In this document: piece after piece, positions 26,702 through 37,064 of the stretch
Position numbering within the stretch: position 1 is the first letter of the stretch
How the letters are laid out: each line of letters begins with the position of its first letter
Assembly: GCF_014696315.1 (NCBI RefSeq)
Contig: NZ_JACJPX010000031.1
Coordinates: forward strand, 1-64,000
Length of the DNA: 64,000 bases
Reading direction: 5' to 3'
Source: Calothrix membranacea FACHB-236
GTDB lineage: Bacteria > Cyanobacteriota > Cyanobacteriia > Cyanobacteriales > Nostocaceae
Made by a program: the position numbers and the translations under genes
The notes under the pieces: model-generated
Seen by the model: the letters and a program-made list of their open reading frames with translations, nothing else
Databases searched by the model: none
What the model was told of the DNA's origin: nothing

Positions 26702-27256
26702 TTAGCGCGGCCTGTTCATCGAATCGCTTAACCGAGTACCTGTGTAAGTAGGTAACCAACCTTCTGCGGTTGTAAAATAACGTATTGCTTTAAAATTCAA
26801 AGATGCATTTGGGCTACACCAATGCTCAACACCAGCTGGAATCACAAGATAATCTTGAGACTCAATTAAAAGCTGTATTTGGTTACCATCCGGTTTGACA
26901 AAACCAAATATCATCTCTCCAGCTAAAACATAGATGGGTTCAGTCGCAGTATGGGTGTGATAACGGTTGTACGTTGCAATTAATGTCTCCAGATGAGGTG
27001 AACCTGGATGCACATTCAGCAAATCACACCAAAGATAGCCGTTTTCCTGTTGGAGAAACTCAAAGACACTATTATGAAGTTCTAAAATGTAGCGCTTTTC
27101 AGACTCTGTGATCGTATCTTGTTCGATTAAATGTGGAAAAAGCAACGATGTGCCCGGATCGTAGTGTTTCAAGTAAATTCCCAGTGGGGAAAGTTCACGG
27201 ACTATCTCATCTAAATCACCCTCGATTGTACCGTCATCAAGCAATAGAGTAGCCAT
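26702..27256 (-). CDS. mtnD: Acireductone dioxygenase-like cupin (methionine salvage)
   Basis: 184 residues, close to the usual ARD size. The metal-binding cupin motif is present as RYHTHTATEPIYVLAGE (His100, His102, Glu106) with the second-motif His145 in IPAGVEHWCSP. The N-terminal half contains the ELSPLGIYLKHY and HNSVFEFLQQENGY segments. ARD oxidises 1,2-dihydroxy-3-keto-5-methylthiopentene to the ketoacid precursor of methionine, with the product depending on whether Fe or Ni is bound. No other salvage gene is adjacent, so the call rests on the protein itself. Confidence 0.72.
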   Translation of the reverse strand: MATLLLDDGTIEGDLDEIVRELSPLGIYLKHYDPGTSLLFPHLIEQDTITESEKRYILELHNSVFEFLQQENGYLWCDLLNVHPGSPHLETLIATYNRYHTHTATEPIYVLAGEMIFGFVKPDGNQIQLLIESQDYLVIPAGVEHWCSPNASLNFKAIRYFTTAEGWLPTYTGTRLSDSMNRPR

Positions 27257-27796
27257 AACAGAAACACTAATAATCGTTAAGAAAAGTATACTTAATTTTT
27301 TCTTAATTAGCCACTATGCCGATGGGTAAACCGGAGTTGTTTATCTAAGTTTCCTCACATCATGTAGACCAGGGTGTATGAATAATTTGGTGTTGACGAA
27401 TCTCAGTAAGATTTAACTTGTTTCAGGTGTAAACAGTGACACAGAAGAGCCTTGCCAGAGTTGCTGTACTCTCAGCTAAACAGTTGATTATCAAAGCGAC
27501 TCAATCATTGAAATACCCAGACATTACCATAGAACTACACTTTTGTAATATTATTCCATCAATAGTAATTATTGAAATTATCAATAGTATTGACTGCTAA
27601 TTATTTCAAAAAATAGGATTTACTATAATTTAATACTTGCGATTTAACTTCTGCTTTGGTAAGTCAATTCAGTGAATATCTGAACTGAAAAAATTTAGAT
27701 TTAGCAAACCGTATTTGTTAGTTTAAATTTACTTATCAGTAGCATTATAACATCGCAATTAAGTTTTTCATACCTCATATATATTGGGAGCTTATC
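27257..27796. promoter_or_regulatory. Divergent upstream region of the porin and cupin genes
   Basis: 540 bp of AT-rich DNA. The porin start is preceded by GGGAG at good spacing. A long untranslated leader is plausible for a porin, but no specific operator could be identified. No gene is seen. Confidence 0.4.
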
Positions 27797-29695
27797 ATGA
27801 AAAGATATCTACTAGCTTCTGCTGGTGGAGCAGGTCTGCTATGGGTATTTTGCGGTTTATTACCCGTCAAAGCGCTGAGTACTTTAGAGCGCACAGATAC
27901 AAATTTAGCCCCGGAAGCGGATGGTAGTAGCTATCAAGAAACTGATGTTCATGATAGTAGTTTCGCCAATAATGTTGCTAGTAGGTTGATAATAGCTGAT
28001 GCTACTAATCAAAACCAAACCCATGAAAATTTAGGCAAGGATTCTGCTGCTAATTCTTCACCATCAATCACAGCACAATCGCAAAATTTATCTCCATCAT
28101 CAAACGCGCTTGCCCAAGTAACATCTGTATCCCAACTATCTGATGTCCAACCAACTGATTGGGCATTTCAAGCACTACAATCTTTGGTTGAGCGTTATGG
28201 TTGTATTGCAGGTTATCCCAATAGTACTTACCGGGGTAATCGAGCGATGACTCGCTATGAATTTGCAGCTGGCTTAAATGCTTGTTTAGAACGAGTCAAT
28301 GAACTAATCGCTACTGCAACTACTGATTTGGTCAAAAAAGAAGATTTAGCCACTTTGCAAAAGCTGCAAGAAGAATTTTCAGCGGAATTAGCAACATTGC
28401 GCGGTCGAGTTGATTCTTTAGAAGCGCGCACAGCAGAACTGGAAGCCAATCAGTTTTCTACTACTACCAAACTCAATGGTGAGGCTATTATCGCTGCTGT
28501 GGGGGCTAGCGGTGGCGCTCCTGGTAGCAGTGACCCGAATATCATGTTAGTCAACAGGGTGCGGTTAAATCTGACTACTAGCTTTACAGGTAAAGATTTA
28601 TTAATTACAGGTTTGCAAGCGCATAATTTTTTGGGTGGAGCTACTGGTGAAGGGAGTTTGCAAAGCAGCTTGGGGTTAGCTTCACCTATATTGAGTTCTA
28701 GTAGTGCGCGTACCAGTTTTGAACCGCAGTTTCCTGGGCTGAACGTTAAAGACTTGTCGAGTGTTAGCGCGAACAGTTTAGAGCTTTATAAATTGCTGTA
28801 TATCTTTCCTGTCAGCGATAAACTAACTTTATTTGCGGGAACTGCAGCGGAAACATCCGATGCTTTTCCTACCATTACGCCTTTTTATGGTGAGGGACAA
28901 GAATCAATTTCTCGGTTTGCTAGCCTGAATCCGGTGTTACGTGTCTCTGGTGGAACTTCTGGTTCTGGTTTAGCATCGGCGGCGGGATTTATTTTTAATA
29001 TTTCCCCAAATCTGGATTTTAGAGCTTTATATGGTAGCGTTAACGCCAACTTACCCGCAAAATCTGCTGCCGAAGCGCTCCCAGGAGTCTCTACTACACC
29101 TTTAGGGTCTGGTTTGTTTAGTGGTAGTAATGTCATAGCTGCACAGTTAACTTTCAAGCCTAGCCGTAGTATAGACATTGGCTTAAACTACTCTCACAGC
29201 TATCACGAAATTAATATCTTAGGTACCGGATTAATTAGTGGTGACATTGGCGCTTTAGCTGGTGTGGCTGCGGGAACACCAGTCACGCTCAACTCTGTGG
29301 GTGGTACAGTAACATGGCAATTTTCTCCCAAAATAGCCTTCTCTGGCTACGGCGCAGCACTATTTGTTGATGATTCATCTAATAGTGTCAATGCTGCTAC
29401 TACCTTTACCAGCTGGATGGTAGGAGTTCATTTTAAAGACTTATTTAATGCCGGAAATACTGCAGGTATTATTTTTGGTCAACCGCTTTTTCGTGCTGAT
29501 GCTAGTGGTGCGGCTGTACTTACCCCAGCAGGCGAAAATCGAGCTACGCCTTACCATTTAGAAGCGTATTATCGCTTTAAAGTTAGTGACAATATTAGCA
29601 TCACCCCTGGTGCGTTTGTTTTATTTAATCCAGAGGGTAACAGTAGAAATGAAACGACAACTGTAGGTGTACTTCGTACTACTTTTACGTTTTAA
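27797..29695 (+). CDS. SLH-domain outer-membrane porin (OprB / iron-uptake porin type)
   Basis: 632 residues. A signal peptide (about 1-26) is followed by a low-complexity linker and one SLH domain (about 112-172: LSDVQPTDWAFQALQSLVERYGCIAGYPN...GNRAMTRYEFAAGL) that binds peptidoglycan. A short coiled coil (about 180-218) leads to a C-terminal beta-barrel with alternating hydrophobic strands that ends in the outer-membrane terminal residue (TTFTF). This is the standard architecture of major cyanobacterial porins, which allow passage of ions and small solutes. Transport specificity cannot be read from the sequence. It is monocistronic. Confidence 0.92.
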   Translation: MKRYLLASAGGAGLLWVFCGLLPVKALSTLERTDTNLAPEADGSSYQETDVHDSSFANNVASRLIIADATNQNQTHENLGKDSAANSSPSITAQSQNLSPSSNALAQVTSVSQLSDVQPTDWAFQALQSLVERYGCIAGYPNSTYRGNRAMTRYEFAAGLNACLERVNELIATATTDLVKKEDLATLQKLQEEFSAELATLRGRVDSLEARTAELEANQFSTTTKLNGEAIIAAVGASGGAPGSSDPNIMLVNRVRLNLTTSFTGKDLLITGLQAHNFLGGATGEGSLQSSLGLASPILSSSSARTSFEPQFPGLNVKDLSSVSANSLELYKLLYIFPVSDKLTLFAGTAAETSDAFPTITPFYGEGQESISRFASLNPVLRVSGGTSGSGLASAAGFIFNISPNLDFRALYGSVNANLPAKSAAEALPGVSTTPLGSGLFSGSNVIAAQLTFKPSRSIDIGLNYSHSYHEINILGTGLISGDIGALAGVAAGTPVTLNSVGGTVTWQFSPKIAFSGYGAALFVDDSSNSVNAATTFTSWMVGVHFKDLFNAGNTAGIIFGQPLFRADASGAAVLTPAGENRATPYHLEAYYRFKVSDNISITPGAFVLFNPEGNSRNETTTVGVLRTTFTF

Positions 29696-30117
29696 AGACA
29701 AGTGGAGTGGCTGACAAGTATAGGTGTTTAACACGTTCCCCATAGGGGAATTTAAAGAAAAAATCTGCCATCACTTTTGATGGTGGAGGAGCAGGGGCAA
29801 AGTGAAACTGCTTTTGATTTGGTGAAATTGGATAATTTATTTTTTGGATTTTCCTAAACCCATCAAATTAAATTTGCTGAAGCTTTGTGAAGTATTTAGT
29901 TATCTGTCAAACTCTGGCTTGAAAGTTCTGAGTGCTGAGTTCTGAGTACTGAGTAAAAATTCTCATTAATACTTTCATGCATGGCGGTGAAATTTTTCAT
30001 TGGGACTGCCTTGAATGAATAGTAATTAAGTTAAGAGATATTTCACAAATTGGAAGTTAATTAAAGTGCGTAGGCGTAGCCCGTCGTAGACATCCTTCTT
30101 TCACTCTTTTGATTAAT
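29696..30117. other. Intergenic region downstream of the porin
   Basis: 422 bp. It contains GTTCCCCATAGGGGAA (a short palindrome near 29735) and CCATCACTTTTGATGG (near 29770), either of which could help transcription end. A GCGTAGGCGTAGCCCGTCG repeat fragment near 30068 is of a type common in cyanobacterial intergenic DNA. No gene. Confidence 0.45.
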
Positions 30118-30594
30118 CTAGGTAATTGAAGAATCACCCTGCTCTTCTTTATGAGAGCCATTCCTGTCTTTTTTAATGCTTTCTTCTAAAGCTTGAATTT
30201 GTTCGCGGCGGGCTTCCAATTCCAATGAACGACGGGCTAAATCTTGATTTTGCAACGTTAGGGCTTGTCGCCAATGTTCTGCGCGTTCAGTTTCCTGTTG
30301 TAAAAAATCTGGGGTTACACCAGTGGAAAGGTAAGCTTGTACCAAATATAGTACCCAGCTAGTGGCATCTTCTAATCTTTCAATATCGCCTGTAGATGAA
30401 AGTTCCACCAACACCAGCAATTTCTCACTCATGGCGTTTCCCTTTCCTAAAAGAATCACCGCCTCTTCAGGAATAAGCGCCCAAAGATTTTCGGCTTCTT
30501 GACGGGCCAATAAGCGCAACTGATACTGTTCTAAAAATTCGTTTTTATTTACCTGGGCTAGATATCGCATGACTGTCGCTGGGCTCCAATTCAA
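30118..30594 (-). CDS. Conserved cyanobacterial protein of unknown function with C-terminal coiled coil
   Basis: 158 residues, soluble and without signal peptide. The first 110 residues are predominantly helical (LAQVNKNEFLEQYQLRLLARQEAENLWALI, LVLVELSSTGDIERLEDATSWVLYLVQAYL). The rest is a charged coiled coil (HWRQALTLQNQDLARRSLELEARREQIQALEESIKK). No named domain is recognised. It lies 106 bp downstream of valS on the same strand and could be cotranscribed, but no functional link is evident. Confidence 0.7.
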   Translation of the reverse strand: MNWSPATVMRYLAQVNKNEFLEQYQLRLLARQEAENLWALIPEEAVILLGKGNAMSEKLLVLVELSSTGDIERLEDATSWVLYLVQAYLSTGVTPDFLQQETERAEHWRQALTLQNQDLARRSLELEARREQIQALEESIKKDRNGSHKEEQGDSSIT

Positions 30595-30700
30595 AAATTC
30601 AAAATTAATTTTTGATTTTTGATTTTTGATTTTTAATGTTCTGGGGTTGTTTCAATAGTAATGGGTAAGTTGAAAAAAATTACCCATTACTTTATTGCAG

Positions 30701-33700
30701 TTATGCTAAACCACGCAGGCGCTCGCGTAAAATTTCCGCTTGTTTTTCAGCCTCCGCTAAAGCATCTCGCGCACCTTGTACTACATCTGTTGGTGCTTTA
30801 TCAACAAATTTAGCGTTACTTAGCCTTCCTCTTAGAGATTGAGCTTCTGCTTCTGCTTTGTTAAGGCTTTTCTCTAGCTTGGCTCGCAGCACTTCAATAT
30901 CTACCACACCCTTAAGAGGAATGACTACTTGCACTGTCCCCACAACGCCAGCAATGGCGTTTTCTGATGCTTCTGGCTGTGATTGTGTTGCTAATGAATG
31001 CTTATTGTCCGTGGCTGGTGGGAAAAACTTCGCCCAAAACTGTTGTCTAGCGTCAGCCACCAGTAAATAGCGACTAATAAACCAAGTTGAGTAAATAAAA
31101 CCAATGAGTTCAAAGAAAGTTCCAAATAAAGGAACTTCATCAATTGCATAGCCAACAGAATAAGCCAACCTAGTAAAGACAATTGCCACAATAATCAAGC
31201 CGATAGTTTTTAAACCTTTTAAAGGTGTTTTTTCTGCAACTGCTTGTTTATTTTCTTTGTCATTAATAGTTAAAGTCTCAACCTTGGCCAAATCTTTAAT
31301 GTAAACTTGTCCAGAGTTAATAATTTGCCTCTCTCTGGCGTTTTCACTTTGCAAATTAGCCGTCACTTTTGCCCCAGGTTTAATATCCGCCTCAGCACGT
31401 AAATTCCTAATAGTGCGGATAGTCTCAATTAACAGTTCAAATTCTGTCTCAATCTCGGGATTAATCAGGTTACTATCCGCTTGGGGATAGGATTGTAAAG
31501 ATAAAGTTTCTCGAGAATCTGTTGGTTGTTGAGTGAGAGTTTGCCAAATCTCCTCAGTAATATGGGGCATAAAAGGATGGAGTAGTTTTAAAATCCCTTC
31601 TAGGATATGAGCAAGAATTTGTTGTGCTACTCGCCGCGATGCTGGATCAGCATTGTGTTGGAGACGAGACTTCACCAGTTCAATATACCAGTCACAGAAG
31701 TCTCCCCAAATAAATTCATATAATCCTTTTGCAGCTTCACCTAAACCATAATTATCGATGTAATTAATAGTCTGTTTAATAACTTGATGGTAGCGCGAAA
31801 GAATCCAGCGATCGCTTAATTCTGTGGGGAGTGGTTGACCTAATTGTTGCGGTGTTTGTCCATCCAGATTCATCATTACAAACCGGGCGGCGTTCCACAA
31901 CTTATTCGCAAAGTTGCGAGAAGCTTCCACCGATGGCGACTCATCTTTTTTGCGGTCATATTCCAAGCGAATATCTTGACCTGCACCTACCACTTCCTTA
32001 ACTAGGGTATAACGCAGGGCATCAGTGCCATATTTGTCGATTAATAATAGTGGGTCAATGCCATTACCTTTGGTTTTCGACATTTTTTGACCTTTTTCAT
32101 CCAGCACTAACCCGTGGATGTAAACGTCATGAAATGGTATTTTCCCCGTAAAATGACCTGCCATCATCGTCATTCTGGCTACCCAGAAAAAGATAATGTC
32201 AAAGCCAGTTACTAAGGTAGTGGTGGGGTAGTAAGCTGCTAAATCTTGAGTTTCTTGGGGCCAGCCTAAAGTGGAAAATGGCCACAATCCTGCAGAAAAC
32301 CAGGTATCTAACACATCTGGGTCTTGTTCAAGCTGGACATTTTCACCAAATTGTGATTTGGCTTTTTCCCAAGCTTCCTCTGCTGATTTGGCGACTACAA
32401 AGGGGGTATTATCAGCAATTTGTCCGTTTGTTTCACTAACAGCGTACCAAGCGGGGATTTGATGACCCCACCACAACTGACGGGAGATACACCAATCTTT
32501 TAGCTTCACTAACCAATCGCGATAAACCTTAGTCCAGCGATGGGGAACAAACTCCGGCGAATTTTGCTGGTCAAGGAATTCTAGCGCCTGGTCTGCTAAG
32601 GGGCGAATTTTGACAAACCACTGAGTAGACAGCAAAGGTTCAATGGGGACTTTACCGCGATCGCTATAAGGAACGGTATGCTTATAATCTTCTATCTTCA
32701 CCAAAAACCCATCTGCCTCAAGGCGGGCAACCACATTTTTTCTGGCTACAAAGCGGTCTTGTCCTTGAAATTCCCCAGCATTAGCGTTAAGAGTGCCATC
32801 TTTATTGAGAATGTTAATAAAGGGCAGATTGTGACGCTTACCCATTTCAAAATCATTGGGGTCATGGGCTGGAGTCACCTTCACGCAACCAGTACCAAAA
32901 GTTGGGTCTACAAATTCATCGCCAACAATGGGAATTTCCCGTTGCATAATTGGCAGAGTGACTGTTTTACCAATTAGGTGCTTGTATCTCTCATCATTGG
33001 GGTTAACAGCTACTCCTGTGTCACCCAGCATCGTTTCTGGGCGAGTTGTGGCTACTTCGACATAACCAGAACCATCGCTGAGGGGATAGCGGAAGTGCCA
33101 AAGGTTACCATTGACCTCTTGATTTTCTACCTCCACGTCAGACACCGCCGACTGGGTAGCAGGACACCAGTTAACTAAATACTCACCGCGATAAATTAAG
33201 CCTTCAGCATACAGGCGAGTAAACGCTTCGATGACAGCTTGTGATAAACCCTCATCTAGGGTAAATCTTTCCCGCGTCCAGTCCACCGAAACACCCAAGC
33301 GGCGAAGCTGATTGACAATAAAGCCACCAGATTCCGCTTTCCACTGTTTAGCGCGTTCTAGGAATTGTTCACGCCCCAACTCATAGCGAGTTTTACCCTC
33401 TTTCTTGAGTTGCTTTTCTAGCATAGTGTGAACAGCAATGCTGGCGTGGTCAGTTCCGGGTAGCCACAAAGTATTACGCCCCCGCATCCTGTGGTAGCGC
33501 ACTAGTACATCAATCAACGCGCTTTCAAAGGCGTGACCCATGTGTAAACTACCGGTGACGTTTGGTGGCGGGATAACCACACAGTAAGGTTCGCCGCCGT
33601 GATTGGGGTCGGCTTTATAAACTTGGTTTTCTTCCCAGAATTTTTGCCATTTGGCTTCTGTGGAGAATGGTTCGTAGAGACTAGGGAGATTAGGTATAGT

Positions 33701-33709
33701 TGCGGTCAT
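30701..33709 (-). CDS. valS: Valyl-tRNA synthetase with CAAD membrane domain
   Basis: 1002-residue class I synthetase that charges tRNA-Val. The HIGH motif is HMGH at 56-59 within [17 protein letters not shown], and KMSKTKGNG lies at about 542-550. The editing domain, anticodon-binding domain and C-terminal coiled coil (about 930-1002) are all present. Between the anticodon-binding part and the coiled coil sits an extra segment of about 85 residues (821-906) with two hydrophobic helices ([36 protein letters not shown]). It matches CAAD, the cyanobacterial aminoacyl-tRNA synthetase appended domain, known to anchor some synthetases to thylakoid membranes. All motifs look intact. Confidence 0.96.
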   Translation of the reverse strand: MTATIPNLPSLYEPFSTEAKWQKFWEENQVYKADPNHGGEPYCVVIPPPNVTGSLHMGHAFESALIDVLVRYHRMRGRNTLWLPGTDHASIAVHTMLEKQLKKEGKTRYELGREQFLERAKQWKAESGGFIVNQLRRLGVSVDWTRERFTLDEGLSQAVIEAFTRLYAEGLIYRGEYLVNWCPATQSAVSDVEVENQEVNGNLWHFRYPLSDGSGYVEVATTRPETMLGDTGVAVNPNDERYKHLIGKTVTLPIMQREIPIVGDEFVDPTFGTGCVKVTPAHDPNDFEMGKRHNLPFINILNKDGTLNANAGEFQGQDRFVARKNVVARLEADGFLVKIEDYKHTVPYSDRGKVPIEPLLSTQWFVKIRPLADQALEFLDQQNSPEFVPHRWTKVYRDWLVKLKDWCISRQLWWGHQIPAWYAVSETNGQIADNTPFVVAKSAEEAWEKAKSQFGENVQLEQDPDVLDTWFSAGLWPFSTLGWPQETQDLAAYYPTTTLVTGFDIIFFWVARMTMMAGHFTGKIPFHDVYIHGLVLDEKGQKMSKTKGNGIDPLLLIDKYGTDALRYTLVKEVVGAGQDIRLEYDRKKDESPSVEASRNFANKLWNAARFVMMNLDGQTPQQLGQPLPTELSDRWILSRYHQVIKQTINYIDNYGLGEAAKGLYEFIWGDFCDWYIELVKSRLQHNADPASRRVAQQILAHILEGILKLLHPFMPHITEEIWQTLTQQPTDSRETLSLQSYPQADSNLINPEIETEFELLIETIRTIRNLRAEADIKPGAKVTANLQSENARERQIINSGQVYIKDLAKVETLTINDKENKQAVAEKTPLKGLKTIGLIIVAIVFTRLAYSVGYAIDEVPLFGTFFELIGFIYSTWFISRYLLVADARQQFWAKFFPPATDNKHSLATQSQPEASENAIAGVVGTVQVVIPLKGVVDIEVLRAKLEKSLNKAEAEAQSLRGRLSNAKFVDKAPTDVVQGARDALAEAEKQAEILRERLRGLA

Positions 33710-33807
33710 GCGGGGAAAACTAAGTTTGGAAGGACTCTAATAAATTTTGCCACAGGGTTGGAGGGGGAGTTATGGAGATGTAGACACGAAGTGGCTTCCC
33801 GAAGGGT

Positions 33808-34255
33808 ACCGCAGAGGCGCAGAGAACACAGAGGGAAGAGAGTTAGGAAAAAGGATGAATTGGCTGACTGGTGAAGTAATTAGGGCGGCGATTGAGGTAC
33901 ATCGGGTATTAGGCCCAGGGTTTCTGGAGGAGGTGTATGAGGAAGCATTGATGGTAGAATTTTTGAACCGTGGAATACCTCATGAATGTGAGAAGTGGGT
34001 CACAGTCAATTACAAAGGATGTGAAGTCGGTAAAGGAAGATGAGATTTTTTGGTTGCTAACTGTCTAATTTTGGAATTGAAAGCTGTACAGAATCTAGCC
34101 CCAATCCATGAAGCACAAGTCCTCTCATACCTGAAAATTACTAACTATCCTCTCGCTCTCCTGATAAACTTTAACGTTCCTCTCCTCACAAAAGGCATCA
34201 AACGCATTATTCTATCTTCTTAACTCCTCTCTGTGTCCTCCGTGTCTCTGCGGTT
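33808..34255. mobile_element. Possible mobile unit: GxxExxY gene between inverted repeats
   Basis: The left repeat (33808-33847, starting ACCGCAGAGGCGCAGAG) and right repeat (34219-34255, ending GTGTCTCTGCGGTT) are inverted and roughly three-quarters identical over about 38 bp. They bracket only the GxxExxY reading frame, and the right repeat overlaps its stop codon. This suggests that gene and repeats moved together. No transposase is present. Confidence 0.5.
33855..34223 (+). pseudogene. GxxExxY protein, interrupted by an in-frame stop
   Basis: The frame starts MNWLTGEVIRAAIEVHRVLGPGFLEEVYEEAL, a textbook GxxExxY family start (GPGFLEEVY). It runs to VNYKGCEVGKGR, where TGA at 34041-34043 stops it after 62 codons. 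In the same frame the remainder of the family continues at once: DFLVANCLILELKAV..., HEAQVLSYLKIT, LLINFNVPLL, KGIKRIILSS, to a stop at 34221. Family members usually read a Tyr-Arg-Leu-Asp-like sequence here, so Leu became stop and Tyr became Gly. The rest is well preserved, implying recent inactivation. The family has a PD-(D/E)XK-like fold of unknown function. Confidence 0.85.
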
Positions 34256-34264
34256 CGATAATTC

Positions 34265-35533
34265 ATGAAAACCCGTTCTCCTTCCCCCTGGACATACATC
34301 CCCACCCTCTACTTCGCAGAAGGTGTCCCCAACGTCATCATCAGCAGCGTTTCCGTCATCTTCTACAAAAAACTCGGAATCGACAACGATCAAATCACCG
34401 CTTGGACGAGTTTTCTCTACCTCCCTTGGGTGATTAAAATGTTTTGGGGGCCAGTTGTAGATATTTACGCCACAAAAAGAACATGGATATTAGTAACTCA
34501 ATTTGCCATGTTCTGTTGCTTGAGTTTAGTAGCTTTATCTTTACAACTCCCAAACTTCTTTTTCGTCTCCCTAGCGGCTTTAACAGTCGGAGCATTTATT
34601 TCTGCTACTTATGATATCGCCACCGATGGCTTTTATATGTTGGCATTAAATCCCGAACAACAAGCTTTCTTTGTCGGTATTCGCTCGCTCTTCTATCGCA
34701 TTGCTGTATTATTTGGTAGCGGATTATTAGTCGTATTAGCTGGGCGCTTAGAAACCACGCTCAATAATATTCCTTTAAGTTGGACTATATCGATAGGATT
34801 TTCTGCAGTTATTTTTGCTATTCTGTTTATTTTTCATCGCTTCATTTTACCTTTACCGGAATCAGATACTTCTCGGCAAACACAAGCCCAAGGCGAAAAA
34901 GTTCCTTTTGTAGATATTATTCAAAGTTATTTCCGGCAAGAAAATATAGGCGCGATTTTAGCATTTATTTTGCTTTATCGATTAGGTGAAGCCATGCTAT
35001 TGAAGGTAGCTTCATTATTTCTTTTAGACAAACTAGAAAAGGGCGGATTAGCTGTTTCAACAGAACAATTTGGCTTAATTTACGGAACCTTTGGCGTACT
35101 TTCCCTAATTATTGGTGGGATTTTAGGCGGAATGATAATTTCCCGCTATGGCTTGAAAAAATGTCTGTTACCTATGGCTTTAGCTTTAAATTTACCTGAC
35201 TTATTTTATGTTTATCTCGCCTATCATAAACCATCACTAACATTAGTATATCCCCTAGTTTCTTTAGAACAATTTGGCTATGGACTTGGCTTTACAGCTT
35301 TTAGCGTGTATTTGATGTATATTTGCCAAGGTGAATATAAAACCTCTCATTACGCTATATCTACTGGACTGATGGCTTTAGGTTTGATGTTGCCAGGAGC
35401 CATTAGCGGTACAATTCAACAAGCGGTAGGATATCCATTATTTTTCGTGTTGGTTTGTTTGCTAACTATTCCGGGAATGATTACTATATTCTTCATTCCT
35501 TTGAAAGAACCAGTTAAGCCGCCTACTAATTAG
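34265..35533 (+). CDS. MFS permease of the AmpG/PAT type
   Basis: 422 residues with about 12 transmembrane helices and no signal peptide. The start WTYIPTLYFAEGVPNVIISSVSVIFYKKLGI and the loop LPWVIKMFWGPVVDIYATKRTW resemble AmpG-like transporters, which import anhydromuropeptides (GlcNAc-anhydroMurNAc peptides) for wall recycling. The substrate cannot be proven from sequence. The next plus-strand gene, 333 bp away beyond a MITE, encodes a GlcNAc-kinase-like ATPase, which fits an amino-sugar recycling role. Confidence 0.78.
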   Translation: MKTRSPSPWTYIPTLYFAEGVPNVIISSVSVIFYKKLGIDNDQITAWTSFLYLPWVIKMFWGPVVDIYATKRTWILVTQFAMFCCLSLVALSLQLPNFFFVSLAALTVGAFISATYDIATDGFYMLALNPEQQAFFVGIRSLFYRIAVLFGSGLLVVLAGRLETTLNNIPLSWTISIGFSAVIFAILFIFHRFILPLPESDTSRQTQAQGEKVPFVDIIQSYFRQENIGAILAFILLYRLGEAMLLKVASLFLLDKLEKGGLAVSTEQFGLIYGTFGVLSLIIGGILGGMIISRYGLKKCLLPMALALNLPDLFYVYLAYHKPSLTLVYPLVSLEQFGYGLGFTAFSVYLMYICQGEYKTSHYAISTGLMALGLMLPGAISGTIQQAVGYPLFFVLVCLLTIPGMITIFFIPLKEPVKPPTN

Positions 35534-35665
35534 GAATTAGTCAGAAATAAATTCTCCAATTATCTTAGGTAGATTAGATGCAGTCAAGTTGATGATTTTG
35601 CTGCTTATCTAAAATGCGTCTTTACCCACCTTTATTTTTTAAATGCTGAAAAATTTGAGATTTGT

Positions 35666-35802
35666 AGGACTTACGCAACTGGTACACCAATCTTTTGGTT
35701 TAAGAGTCAACAGTCAAGGGTCAAGGGTCAAAAATTCAGGTTTTTTGGACTCTTGACTCTTGACAGCCTCAACGAAAAAAATGTGACACTTGCGTAAGTC
35801 CT
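35666..35802. mobile_element. MITE-like element, family A, copy 1
   Basis: 137 bp bounded by perfect 13-bp terminal inverted repeats (AGGACTTACGCAA and its complement). It is flanked by TA on both sides if the end is taken at GGACTTACG, the target duplication expected of IS630/Tc1-type elements. A 144-bp copy lies at 50362-50505. The interior has direct GGTCAAGGGTCAA repeats and a self-complementary TTGACTCTTGAC region. No coding potential. Confidence 0.85.
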
Positions 35803-35866
35803 AATTTGATAACCTGTAAATCCATACATATATTAATGTATAAAATAGCGAGTTTTCAATTTATCC

Positions 35867-36832
35867 ATGAATTATGTTTTAGGAATTGATGGCGGCGGTA
35901 GTAAGACTGTTTGCGTATTAATGGACGAAACGCGCCAAGTTATCAGTCGTGGAAAAGCTGGCGCATCTAATTATCAAAGTATAGGTGTAGATGCGGCGAG
36001 ACAATCAATTGAATTTGCAATTATGGCGGCGACAGATCAAGCAGTAAATATTACTAAGCCAATTAAAATTACGGCGATTTGTTTAGGTTTGGCAGGTATA
36101 GGACGTGCAGAAGATATTGAAGTAGTAAAAGGTTTAGTACAACAATTACAAAATAGTGAATTACTGCCAATTAACTGGGAATTACCTGCATCAAATATTG
36201 TGATTTGTCATGATGCTTTAATTGCTTTAGCAGGGGGAATTGGTAATAATGTAGGAATTGTTGCAGCCGCAGGTACAGGTTCGATAGTTTTTGGAAGTAA
36301 TCATCAAGGAGTTACCAAACGAGTAGGTGGCTGGGGCTATATTTTAGGTGATGAAGGTAGCGCTTATAAAATTGCGATCGCAGGTATACAGGCAGCATTA
36401 AAAGCTTATGATGGCAGTGGAAATCCAACTAGTTTGGTAGATATTTTTAAAGCGTATTTAGAATTGCCTCATTTAGAAGCTTTAGTAGAATTAATTTATC
36501 GACGGGGATGGGGAGTTACAGAAATAGCAGCTTTAGCAGAAATTGTAGATTTAGCAGCAGCTTTAGGTGATAAAGTGGCAAATCAAATTATTGATGATGC
36601 GGTGCAATATTTTGTTAAAGCTACTTCTACAGTAATTGAGCAAATTTTTAGCGATCGCGCAATTTTAGAAGTAGTGACTACAGGAAGTGTGTGGCAAGGT
36701 AAAGCTAAGATGCATGAGAAGTTTACCACATCTATTGTGCAGCAGTTTCCGGATGTAAAAGTGGTTTTTCCCAAGCATGAACCTGCTTATGGTGCGGGTT
36801 TATTAGCGTTGCAGAGATTAGCAGGGAAGTAA
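35867..36832 (+). CDS. BadF/BadG-type ATPase, N-acetylglucosamine kinase-like
   Basis: 321 residues of the ASKHA superfamily. The phosphate-1 motif is YVLGIDGGGSKTVCVLMD. Other motifs are SNYQSIG, a catalytic CHDALIALAGG, the phosphate-2 motif AAAGTGSIVFGSN and GGWGYILGDEGSAYKIA, all typical of N-acetylglucosamine kinases, which phosphorylate GlcNAc at C6. The family also includes benzoyl-CoA reductase activators, but those carry cysteine ligands for FeS clusters that are not seen here. Its neighbour upstream is an AmpG-like permease. Confidence 0.82.
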   Translation: MNYVLGIDGGGSKTVCVLMDETRQVISRGKAGASNYQSIGVDAARQSIEFAIMAATDQAVNITKPIKITAICLGLAGIGRAEDIEVVKGLVQQLQNSELLPINWELPASNIVICHDALIALAGGIGNNVGIVAAAGTGSIVFGSNHQGVTKRVGGWGYILGDEGSAYKIAIAGIQAALKAYDGSGNPTSLVDIFKAYLELPHLEALVELIYRRGWGVTEIAALAEIVDLAAALGDKVANQIIDDAVQYFVKATSTVIEQIFSDRAILEVVTTGSVWQGKAKMHEKFTTSIVQQFPDVKVVFPKHEPAYGAGLLALQRLAGK

Positions 36833-37064
36833 TTTTAACTAACTGCAAAGAACAGATAATGAAATAAAAATTGCGATCGCACTCGTGTTCATATCATGTT
36901 TAGTTGGGGAAGACTGAACTATAAGTAGTCAAAGACCAGTTATTACAAATTATTACGCAAAATTCAGAGATGAAATTCTGATGCAGATGAGAAACTGATG
37001 TGTGAATAATTCTGTGCAATCACTGATGACTACTCTTCACTAGCTAGGTGCGCTCACAATCTCC

